Shown here: one piece after another, positions 10,671-20,486 of the stretch | How positions within the stretch are numbered: position 1 is the stretch's first letter | Layout of the letters: every line of letters begins with the position of its first letter | From: Chlamydomonas sphaeroides | Taxonomy: Eukaryota; Chlorophyta; Chlorophyceae; Chlamydomonadales; Chlamydomonadaceae | DNA: 30,716 nucleotides | Assembly: GCA_001662425.1 (NCBI GenBank) | Contig: BDDC01000871.1 | Coordinates: 9,905 to 40,620, forward strand | Direction: 5' to 3' | Program-made: the position numbers and the translations under genes | The notes under the pieces: model-generated | What the model saw: the letters and a program-made list of their open reading frames with translations, nothing else | Told to the model about the DNA's origin: nothing | The model's database searches: none

Positions 10671-12704
10671 TGGCCCCAGCGCCGCCTGCAGGCCGCCGCC
10701 CATCTCCTCCAGCGGCACGGAGGCCAGGTAGCAGCCGAGCGGCCCCAGCCGCATGACGCACTCCTCAGTCAGCGCGCGCTTGCACAGCGACAGGTTGTTC
10801 TCGTACTGCGGCGCGTACGGCAACGGTACGGCAAAGAGTTGCCGCTTGCTGCCGGGAAACGGCGACGCGACGCGCGCGTATGTTGCGCCGAGTGTTGGAG
10901 CGCATTGAGGGCAGCCTCCCAAGCCCTCCTGCCCCCGCCCCAGCCCTCCTGCGCCCCCCAAGCCTTCCAGCGCCGGGCTCACATAGACCAGGTAGCCGTT
11001 GGGCTTCGGCTGCAGCGTGAGCGGCTGCGCGTCCGTGCCCTGAGGAGGAAGGAGGGCGCAGGCCGCCCGCGCGCGGGGGCCCAGGGGTTCGGGGGAGCCA
11101 CATGGGGTTTGGTGCTGGGCCATGTTAGCATTCGGGAGCTGCTGGGCTTCCCGGATCCAGGAGCCGGAACGCTGGACCCAGGAGCTGCCCGCATTCCGGG
11201 TCCCGATGCCAGACCCCGGGGTCTGGATCGAGGAGTCAGGATCCAGGAGCTCGGGTCGCACGCCGGGGCTGTCCGCGCTGCCCGCGGCACCCACCACCAT
11301 CCACAGGTCGGACTCCTTGTTGACGATGGGCCAGCAGCGATGCACATAGGGCACGGAGGTGTCGTTGACGCAGTCTGCGGCAGCGGCGAGGAGGCGGCGG
11401 GTTGGGGGCAAGTGGGGCGGAGCCCCTCGCCCAGGTAGGCGCCAGCGGAGCCGCCGCGGGCACCCGCGGCCTTCGCCGCCGCCCTGCCGGCGCATGTGCG
11501 CTCACCGGGCTGTGCGATGTTGCCGCGAAACTCCTGCTTGCCGGGGAACTGCGGCGGCCGCGGCAGCGTCCCGATGTTCATGGCTGCGATGCGGGGCGGG
11601 TAGCACGCGGCTGCGGGGCAGCGGAGGGAGCGGCAGCGGGGCAGCGGCCGCGTGCGGCAGTCAGGCGCAGCAGCCGCGGAGGCACGCGGCTGCGGCAAGG
11701 CAGCGGCGGCGCGGCGTGGTGGGCGGCGGCGCGCGGGGATGGTTTGACGGGCGCCGAGAATTGTGGAGCAGTTGAGGGCGGGGGAAGTTGGGTGGGAGGG
11801 CTGGCGTGCGGACCGGACAAGACAGTCGCACACACCGTGTAGTACGGCGGTGTCCCTGACAGCTAGGACCGCCAGCTCGCCGGGCGGCAGCGGGGCGAGC
11901 ATGTCAATGCCGACGCTGCGTGTCGGGTTGTCGCGCCGGTAGTTGCTGAAGACGACGTTTTGGGCCACCAGCCACACGCCGTTGCGGAGTTGCACCTGCG
12001 GGCGCGGGCGCGGGGGCGGGGGCGGGGGCGGGGTGGGATTGTGGCACGAGTGGGGGCGCTCTTGAGGCGCGCGTGCAGGCGGGACCGCGTAGGCAAGAAG
12101 GTAACAGCTTAGCAAGGGGCCGCAGTGGGGGGGGCCGAAGCTACCTTGGCCCCTGGACGCACGACCGCCAGCGGCAAGGCCCCGGCAGCGACGAGCCCCA
12201 GCCCCACGTACGCCGTCCCCCACGGAGACGTATCCACGGATTAGCCGCGCAGCGCGCTGGCCTCCGCACCAGGCATCATGGCGAGCTATATGCACCCACT
12301 CCGCACCAGTTCGGGCCGATTACGGCGCTGCAGAGGCGCCAGTGGGGCCACAAGGCGCCCCCCCCCCGGGCCACACGCACCTTCAACGCTACCCAGTTGA
12401 AACGCAACTCAGGCCAAGAAGGGAGGAGAGGGCTTCCGACGAGCGTGAGGTTGACCGTGCGCTGAATAGGCAGCGAAACGCCGCTGAAGTCGCTGTCCGC
12501 GAGCGAAAGGAGTGGCACCCGGATATCGCCTATGCGGACGTTGTGGTCTGCTAACACTTCGGCCAGGTCGCGTCCGTTCCATATCTCACGCCTTTCGTTA
12601 TCACTTGAAAATAAAGCTCGGCGCGAGCCATCCTTCGCGCTGGTCGCCAGGACGCCGCACAAGGCGGCGCAGGCCAGGACAAGACGAGCAAATAGATGCC
12701 GCAT
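6571..12704 (-). CDS. Receptor-like protein kinase, single-pass, TKL type
   Basis: Exons joined in phase: 12704-12381, 11995-11836, 11583-11506, 11374-11295, 11039-10983, 10805-10481, 10367-10205, 10010-9674, 9475-9338, 9234-9160, 9060-8986, 8877-8833, 8733-8704, 8623-8567, 8455-8324, 8143-8027, 7641-7486, 7341-6571 (TGA): 3,120 nt, 1,039 residues. The start is the first ATG; it opens a signal peptide (MRHLFARLVLACAALCGVLA). The ectodomain to about residue 325 carries strand-like repeats (TVNLTLVGSPLL, GVWLVAQNVVFSNYR), as in beta-helix ectodomains, plus NLT, NDT and NLS sequons and a poly-Gly stalk. A membrane helix spans about 331-355, followed by RWRSVRRRR. All kinase motifs are present: LGKGGYGQVYAG (501 on), VAVK lysine, EQEVQVL, HRDLKPANVLL, DFGLSRL (649), LAPE, DVFSFAILVWE, CWEADPRRRP. 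It is therefore predicted to be an active Ser/Thr or dual-specificity kinase. HPTIVHRDLK sits on its own 30-nt exon. The ligand is unknown. The tail (784-1039) is Ala/Pro-rich with short hydrophobic repeats. Confidence 0.92.
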
Positions 12705-12965
12705 AGCGCCAGGGCAACCTCGATGCTCGTCAGCTTAGAGGCGGCATATCAAAACCGTTGTGCGGTTCAAGTATGAAATTGGCGGAGCCATGGTAGACAA
12801 TGTATGTCCTGTCTGTGTTTGTTGAGGGCTTACTTTCAAGGCGGGTTACTGCGAGCCGCGCGCGTAGTGACCCCTTCGTTCCCCTACTCCCCCCACACAC
12901 ACTGCCCTCACCACGCTTCGACTGCTCTTAGCCTCAAGCTCCGTGCAGGTTCGCTGCTCACAGAC
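12705..12965 (-). promoter_or_regulatory. Presumed promoter and 5' UTR of the receptor-like kinase gene
   Basis: This is the spacer between the kinase start codon and the presumed 3' end of the upstream MYND gene. It is markedly AT-richer than its flanks near 12745-12780. A CCAAT word on the minus strand (12778-12782) lies 74 nt before the ATG. An inverted repeat AACCG/CGGTT (12753-12767) lies just downstream. No TATA box stands out. Function is inferred from position only. Confidence 0.4.
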
Positions 12966-12970
12966 TTACA
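12966..12970 (-). terminator. Possible TGTAA polyadenylation signal of the MYND gene
   Basis: The minus strand reads TGTAA, the usual chlamydomonad poly(A) signal, 327 nt after the MYND stop codon and 262 nt before the next gene's ATG. A five-base word is weak evidence by itself; position and strand fit. Confidence 0.45.
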
Positions 12971-13296
12971 CACAGAAACCCCCACGCCGCCCCCCCCCTG
13001 CCCGCACCACGCTCGGAGTGGCCTCAGCCTCTTCGCCTCGTGCGCTGCTCTCCACCCAGTCATGCGATTCACCTCGTCCAAAGTCCGCACACTAACGCCC
13101 GGCCGCAACTGACTCTGCCCCTCCCCGTCTCCCCGGACTGCACCCAGCCGCCCTCCTCACCGAAGAGCAGTGAGCCGTCCGCCCCGACCCCGACCCCACC
13201 GCCCGCAGCTCACGTCGCGCTCCACCCAACGGGCCACACCGCAGCTCACACGCCGGCGGGCTCACACGGCCTCGCCCCTCGCCCCTCACCCCTCCC

Positions 13297-16200
13297 TCAC
13301 ACAGCCCCGCCCCTCGCCAGCCACAGCCCCACCACCACCGCCAACAGCACCGCTGCCAGCGCGCCCACCGTTCCCCACCAGCCGGCGCCCCGCAGCTGCC
13401 CGGACCGCCGGCGCCGCCAACCGCCTCGCGGTCCACTGCCACCGTCGCAACGTGCTGCCCCGGCCGCAGCCCCGCACTCGGCGCCGTGGCCGCCGAGGCC
13501 CCACGCCTGCCTCCGGCACGCGGCGCCGCAGTAGCTGGCGCCGCAGCCCCCGGCGCAGGGCACAGACCGGAGCTGGCCCTCCCACAGGCCGCTCAGGTTG
13601 CCGCAGCCGGGGTTGCCGCACAGCGCCAGGCTGCGGCAGCGGCGCCGCCACGACGGCAGCAGCGGCGCCGCCGCCGCCGACGGCGGCGGCTCGCCCGGCG
13701 CTGACGGCGCCGCCGCCAGCGCCCGCCGGGCAGCCTCCTCCCGGAGCACCGCCGCAGCGGCGGCAAGCAGCTCGCCCCTTTCCTCAACGGCGCCGTCGTC
13801 CTTCTCCTCTGCTGCCGCCGCCGCCGCCGTCGCCGCCGAGCGCAGGGCCGCCAAGCGGACGGCTCTCCTGGAGCCGTCGTCGTCGAACGCCGCCAGCACC
13901 CGGCTCACCTTGCCCACCTCCAGGTTCAGGCCCGAGCCGGCGCCTACGTGGCGCCACCACAGCCCGCCCAAGCCCGAGCGCGCCGCCGACGGGCCGCCGC
14001 CGCCGTCGATCCCTGTCCACGCACCCCCCGGCGGCAGCAGCCAGCGCCTGGCCTGGGGCTCGATGCCCGGGTCGGCGGCCGCCTCCGCCAAGGCGCATAC
14101 GACGCCGTCGGCGACGGCGGCGGCGGCCTCCCGGAGGAGCGCCGCGCTGGCGGCGGTGCCGCAAGGCAGCCCGGACACCCCGTCGGCGCCGTCGGCGTCG
14201 CTACCGCTCCCTACGCCGCCATCGTCGCTCTCGTCGCTGGCGGCGCCGTCGTCGCCGCCATCAGCTTGCCCCGGCGGCGCCGCCAGCCCTAGGCGCAGAA
14301 GCTGCATCGCCCGCAGCACGCCCACCGCCTCCGCCAGCAGCGGCAGCGGCGCCGCCGCCGCCAGGCGCTCCGCCGGCAGCAGCCTCGCCGCCGACCGCAC
14401 GCCCGCCACCGCGTCCGCCGCCAGGCGCACCGCCGCCAGCGCCGCCGCCCGCTCGCGCCGCCGGCCGTGGCGGCCCGCCGCCGCCGCCAGCTCCTCCGCG
14501 GCCCGCTGACATGCACTGCGCAGCACCGGGAACGCCGCCGCCGCGCACACCGCCAGGGCCTCGCGCATCGCCGCCGCCGCGGCCGCCGCCGCCGCGAAGC
14601 GGCCGCCGCGCGCCTCCGCCGCCCAGCCCTGCCCGTCGCCGCCGCCGCCGCCGCCGCCAAGCAGCACCGAGCCCAGCTCCGCCTCAGCCTGCAGCTCCGC
14701 CAGCAGCGCCGGCAGGCCCTCGGCCGCGAGCGCGAACCCCACGACCGCGCCGCGCAGCGCCGGCAGCGACACCGGGCCCAGCCGGACGCGGCCGGTGGCC
14801 GAGCCCATGTCGAGCCCGAAGCCGCCGCCGCCGCCCCGCCCGGCCTCCAGCTGGCGCTCCAACGCGGCCTGCTCCGCCAGCCGCAGCCACGCCTCCCGCC
14901 GCAGCAGCTTGGCGGCGCTGACGGCGGCGCCAAGCTCGCAGCCCGCCTCCCAGCGCGGCAGCGGCGCCGCCGGCGGCAGCACGGCCGCCAGCGCCTCCGC
15001 CTCGGCCTCCGCCCGGCGCGACGCGGGATCGCCGGCAACGCCGCCCACGTCACCGTTGTGCGCCTCCGCCGCCTCCATAGCCTCCGCCTCCATCGCCGCC
15101 GCCGCCGCCGCCGATGAGGCCAGCTTCGCCGCTCGGCTGGCAGCCAGCGCCGGGCGCAGGTCCAGGCCCAGGCGCGCCGTCACCTGCAGCGCGCGATCCA
15201 GATCCAGATCCTGACCTCCGCCCGGATCCGGGTTCAGATTCGAAGCCGGCACTGGATCCGGATCCGGCAGCCCGAGGTGCTGCCGCAGCATGGGCGCCGC
15301 CAGCTGCTCCATCAGCCCGCGGCCCAGCACTGCGACCGCCACTAGCTGCGCCTCGGAGCCGGCGGCGGCGGCGGCGCGCAGGCAGGCGTCGAGGCTGCGG
15401 GGCAGGCGCGCAGCGGCCTGGCGCAGCGCCAGCTGCTGGCGGCCCGAGGTGCCCAGGGCGAACCAGCCTGGCGGGTCGAGGGCCGCAGGCAGGGCCACGT
15501 GAGGGAGGCGGTCCGGCGGCGCCGTCGGCAGCGGTGCCAGGCACGGCGGCGGGTGGTGCGGCGGTCCCACCCCAGTGCCCAGCACGCACCGGTCTCCTTG
15601 TCAAGGACCAGCTCGGCCCACAGCGCCGCCAGCAGCCGCAGCGGCGACGCCAGCAGCCCCTCCGCCGCCGCGCCAGCGACGCCCGCGCCCCGCCCGCCCA
15701 GCCGCGCCCGCAGCGCCCGCCACAGCGCCGCCGCGGCGCCGGCACCGCCGCGCCCTCCGGCCGTGGGCCGCAGCAGGGGCGTGGCGGCGTCGATGCGGCG
15801 CAGGGCCGCCGCCAGGGCGCAGGCGCGGACCTCTGCCCGCACCACCGCTAGCGCCCGGGCCGTGACGGCCATGCAGCCGCCAGCGCCGGGCAGCGCTGGC
15901 GGCTCCTGACTGGCACCCTCACCGGCAGCACGGGGCTGCGCGGCCGGGTGTGTCGTAAGGGGAGCCCCTGCCGGCGCCGCCGGCTGCGGCGGCGGCGGCG
16001 ACTCGGGCTGCGGCGGAGGCTGCGGCGGCGGCGTGCACTCTGGGTGGTGGGCGGCGCGGCGCGCCGGGTGCTGCGTGGCCTCCGTCAGCGCTGCGCACCA
16101 GGCCTCCACATCCGCCAGCTGCTGCTGCACGGGCCGCGGCCGGCCCTGGCTGCCGCCACGGCCGCCGAACCAGCCCGCGCGCCCGCCGCCCACCGGCGCG

Positions 16201-18308
16201 GCGCGGCGCTCCTCCTGCAGCACAGCCAGCGGCGCCGCCGCTGGCGCCGCTGCCAGGGCCCGCGCCGCGGCCGTCACCACACTCGCCAGCACCGCTGGCG
16301 GCGGCGCGGTGGCGGCGGCGGCGGCGGCAGCGGCCTGCATGTCTTGGCCGCTGTCGCGGAGCAGTCGCCAGCACCGCAGCAGCGACGCCATCGCACGCCA
16401 GCGGTGCTCCGCTGAGACTGCGTCATAGCCGGCCTTGGCTATGACCGGCGCCGCGCTTGCGTGTGATCCCTGCGTGTGCCCCAATGATGGGGGCGCGAAC
16501 AGCGGCCAGCCGCCGCCGGGCCCCACCGCCAACGCGCTCGGCGGCGCGTGCCCCACGGCGCCCGCCGCCGCCAGCTCCGCCGCCGCCGCCTTTTCCGCCG
16601 CCGCCAGCATGTATGCCCGCAGTGACGGCGCCGCCAGCAGCCGCATGGCGCCGCTGGCGGCGCCTCGGTCAGACGTGGCGGCGGCACCTGCAGCTGACGC
16701 AGCAGCGGCGCCGCCACCTGCAGGGGCTGCGGCAGCTGCAGCCACACGCAGCAGCTGATCCAGAGCCTGCGGCGATGTTGGGTGCAAAGGGGAGAGGTCT
16801 GTTGGGTGCGGAGGGAGGAAGGCCTTGTAATGTGGGGTTCACGGCGGCGGCCGCCTCTGCCCGTCCCTTGCAGCAGACGCCGGGTGGGGGCTTGATTGCT
16901 TGACTGTTGGTGGCTTGGTTGCGTCTACGCAGCTGGCTGTGGCTGGCTGTCGCGGGCTAGATGCAGAGGATCAGCCGGAAGCCGCGGCAGCGGCACCCAC
17001 CGCGGCTGTGTCACGCTGCGCGGCGGCCACCCAGGGCGCCGCGGCCGCCAGCGGCGAGCCCGGGGCCACTGAAGCCCCCAGCGCCAGCGGTGGCGCCGCC
17101 AGGAGCGCCTCCGCCAGCGCCGGCAGCAGCCCGCTGGCTTCCAGGGAACTCAAGCCACCCAGCGGCGGGGTGACGGCACCGCCACCACCACCACCACCAG
17201 CTGCTGTCGGTCCCGGCTCTGCCTCCGCCGCGGCTGCGGCGGCGGCGGCGGCGGCTGCCGACGCCAGCAGCCGAGCGCCCAGCACCGGCGGCCTGTCGTC
17301 GCCGTCAGCGCTCTGCGGGCCTGAGCCAGCGGCGCCGCCAGCGGCAGGCCGACGCCGACCCACGTGCTTGCCCATGGGCCCCGACGGCAGCAGCGCCAGC
17401 TGCTCCGCCGTCAGGGGATGCTCCCGCGCCTTGGCCGCCGCCGACGACGGCGGCGACGACGACGTCGGCACGGGCGGCGGCGGCGGTGGCCGGGCCGCTG
17501 CGGCGGCGGCGCTGGGCCACGCCAGCTCCGTCACCAGCCTCATGGAGGCCGTGAGGCTGGCTAGAAGGGCGGCAAAGCCGTGGTTCTGGCCGGGGCTGGG
17601 GCCGGGGCTGGCGACGGCGGTGGAGACGGCGGCGGGGTGGTGCAGGCTGGCGGCCGCCAGGCGGGCGAGCGCGGCGGCGAGGTGCGCCGCGAGTCGAAGG
17701 CCCAGGGCGATGGCGGTGCTGCAGCAGCAGCGGGCACGGGAAGAGGCAGGGCGGGGCCGAAGGTGGATGGATGTTCAGCGGTTCAGAGGTGGAAGCAGCA
17801 CTGTGCTCGACATACGCTGCGCAGCTAGCGCATTGCTACACAGGGTAGGGGCTGGGAGGGCGCCTGACGTGGGGTTTGGAGGCATGTCTGCGTTGACCGT
17901 GTGATAAACGGCAGCCCTCAACCCGCCCCAGTGCACACAACCTACGCCAGCCACGCCAAGGTGATTGGGAAGGTAGTGAAGTCATGCATGGCTGGGTTTA
18001 GCTGTGCTGGCCTGCAAAGCTGCCATCCCGCACCTGGCGTCGCTGGCACGCCGCAGCGCTGGGCCTGTCAGCGTGGCACTGAGAAGCCCAAGCGCCGTCG
18101 CGAGCTTGCCCGGCACACCAGCGTCCAGGGCCGCCGCGACATCGTTATGAAGGAACTCCGGCGAGGAGAAGAACAGGTTGAGCAGCTCGCATGCGCCCGG
18201 CACTGCGAATGCTGGATCGCGACGATTGCCACCTCCCGTGAGCTGCAGTAAGGTGATTGATTTGCTGAGCGCATCGCTGAACAGCTCAACAGAGGCGCTC
18301 GCTGCCAT
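13297..18308 (-). CDS. Large MYND zinc-finger protein with C-terminal membrane anchor
   Basis: Four exons in phase: 18308-18034, 17718-17001, 16766-15590, 15467-13297 (TGA); 4,341 nt, 1,446 residues. The start was chosen at ATGG in good context (GCGACCATGG) opening MAASASVELFSDAL; the frame is open further upstream, so an earlier start is not excluded. Most of the protein is helical-looking, Ala/Leu-rich sequence with Gly, Ala and Asp/Ser runs and no other domain I recognise. The MYND finger is at 1340-1388: CGNPGC, then PCAGGC, SYCGAAC, and a final H/C pair. The last Cys-to-His gap is nine residues, longer than the usual seven. MYND fingers bind zinc and typically mediate protein contacts. 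After RRRR (1408-1411) comes a hydrophobic segment (about 1422-1441, ALAAVLLAVVVGLWLA) and only five more residues, the layout of a tail-anchored membrane protein. The partner and target membrane are unknown. Base composition is extremely GC-rich. Confidence 0.87.
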
Positions 18309-18697
18309 GGTCGCGTGTGCATGCTGGTTCGATGCTCGTGTTCTTGACCACTCAGGACAATGTAGGAAGTGACAGCGCCAGTCCAGGTTAAGAGGGAACC
18401 CTTTGTGTGGGGGGCACAATGCCGCGGTCGTCACGGCAGGGGAATACCGCACGGGCCAGGGTACGGCACGCGTCGCCACTCCGCCAGGCTCCGCCCCTTC
18501 CGCGCCATCTAATAACCATTCGCGGCACATTCGAGCACGTTCCTGGCCACACCAGCGCCACCAGCCCGCACGCACCACGTCAGTACATCTTGCTCACTGC
18601 CCAGCGGGCCGTTTATTCCGCCATTCGCCGCACGGCAGCCGGTCAACGTTCAAGCCGAGTGCTACCCCTGGCCCCCCCCCCCCCCCCCCCCCCACCC
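18309..18697. other. Upstream region of the MYND gene, promoter presumed
   Basis: About 390 bp between the MYND start codon and the gap. An open minus-strand frame extends to 18578, but its translation has no coding character, so I read it as 5' UTR and promoter. No clear core promoter motif is seen. It ends in an uninterrupted run of 22 C (18672-18693). Confidence 0.45.
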
Positions 18698-19056
18698 NNN
18701 NNNNNNNNNNNNNNNNNNNNNNNNNNNNNNNNNNNNNNNNNNNNNNNNNNNNNNNNNNNNNNNNNNNNNNNNNNNNNNNNNNNNNNNNNNNNNNNNNNNN
18801 NNNNNNNNNNNNNNNNNNNNNNNNNNNNNNNNNNNNNNNNNNNNNNNNNNNNNNNNNNNNNNNNNNNNNNNNNNNNNNNNNNNNNNNNNNNNNNNNNNNN
18901 NNNNNNNNNNNNNNNNNNNNNNNNNNNNNNNNNNNNNNNNNNNNNNNNNNNNNNNNNNNNNNNNNNNNNNNNNNNNNNNNNNNNNNNNNNNNNNNNNNNN
19001 NNNNNNNNNNNNNNNNNNNNNNNNNNNNNNNNNNNNNNNNNNNNNNNNNNNNNNNN
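18698..19056. other. Assembly gap (359 N)
   Basis: A run of N follows immediately after the poly-C tract, so the break was probably caused by the homopolymer. The gap length may be an estimate. The 3' UTR of the downstream secreted kinase-like gene (stop at 19404) may run into it. Confidence 0.98.
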
Positions 19057-19403
19057 CCAGCCCGCCCATCCCCTCCACACCAATCGCCCGCACCTCATCG
19101 CGCCATCCTGCTTCCACGGACACCTGCTGCCCCTAAATGCCAAACCCACCCCAACCGCAACTAACGGCTCACTGAGCACTGGCCACTGACGCTCCCTCAA
19201 CGCTCCGTACGCCTCACACCGCACATCGCCCTTCAGCGCCTACCCGCCCCTCACGCTTGGGCACCAGCAGTGCCGCGCAACCGCTCCCCCAGCTGCCTTG
19301 CCGGCCTGCCGCCTGACGTCGTGCCGGCTCCCGCACAGCGCCGGCCGCGCGTTGGCACCCCCTCGCACCAGCTCACCTCCCACGAGCTCCCCCAGCCTCG
19401 GCC

Positions 19404-20427
19404 TCACACCGGCTCCAGCAGCGCCGGATCGAGCGGCGTGAAGTCGTACCGCGCCAGCCAGTGCTCCTCGGTGTCGGGGTGGTCGCCGCCCTCGTACAAC
19501 CCCGGGTCGGGCGCGGAGGAGGTCCACTCCAGGCCCGTCACGGCGCTGCCCTTGGGCAGGTCCCACTGCGGGGCGCAGGGCGGCGCGGCAGGGGTCAGGT
19601 TGGGTGGGGTGCAGGTAGGGGCCAGAGTGGGGCGCAGGGCGGCAGGGGAGGCGACAGCGTAGCCGTAGGGTCCTGACGGGGCGGCCCAGGCAGCAGCGCG
19701 AGGACGTGCCCCGTGCACAGCAGCGCGCAACGCAGCGGTGAGCAGGGCAGCCAGCCGGCACGCAGCGGGCCGACAGCAGCGCAGGCGCCCCGCTGCGCCG
19801 CATCGACGCAGCCGCCCTCCCGCGCCAGCTCGCGCAAGCGCCTTTCGGCCGCGCCGCCCTCGGCCTCGCGGTCGGGCCCCCTGCCGCCCTGGCCCTCCCT
19901 GGCGGCCCGTCCCCCTGCGGCGCCACGCACGTGTGGCTCCCATCTGCAGCCGCAAAGGGCCCTCCACGCCGCTGGGCCTCACGCGCCCCGTGTCTCGTGT
20001 CCCGCCCGAGCACGCAATCCCCCGCCCCCCTTCGCTTCCCCCCATGGCGGCGCCACGCACGTTGGGCTCCCATCTGTGGCCGCACACGTAGCGGCCCCTC
20101 GCCTCCCGCACGCTGCAGCAGGGCGGCTGCATGCGGTAGCGCTTGGCGGCGCGGTTGAAGGGCGGCCCGTGCTTGGCGGCCCACTCGTAGCCCTTGGTCA
20201 GCATGTCTGCAAGGCGGGTGGTGGTGGTGGTGGTGGTGCGTGGTTGTGGTTGTGGTTGTGGTTGTGGTTGTGGTTGTGGTTGTGGTTGTGGTTGTGGTTG
20301 TGGTTGTCAGCGGGTGCGGTTGTTGAGGGTGGAGGGGACAGATGAGGGGCGGCCGCTGCCAGCCAGCCAGCCAGGGCCAGCGGCGGCATGGGCACGGGCC
20401 CACATACAGTACATGTCAGGACGTGGG

Positions 20428-20486
<59 letters not shown>

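Noticed and set aside
13170..14921. 583-codon open frame on the + strand
   Set aside because: It is the antisense shadow of the MYND gene's GC-rich last exon, almost pure Arg/Pro/Ala with no motif.
18403..19189. Open frames of about 250 codons across the N run
   Set aside because: Most of their length is undetermined bases; the flanking parts have no coding character.
20241..20307. TGGTTG array as telomeric or CRISPR-like repeat
   Set aside because: The unit does not match the TTTTAGGG telomere type of these algae, and there are no spacers. It is an intronic microsatellite.
20431..20486. CCAG array as part of a coding repeat
   Set aside because: It sits in a 680-bp intron bounded by in-phase splice sites; no frame through it connects to the gene.
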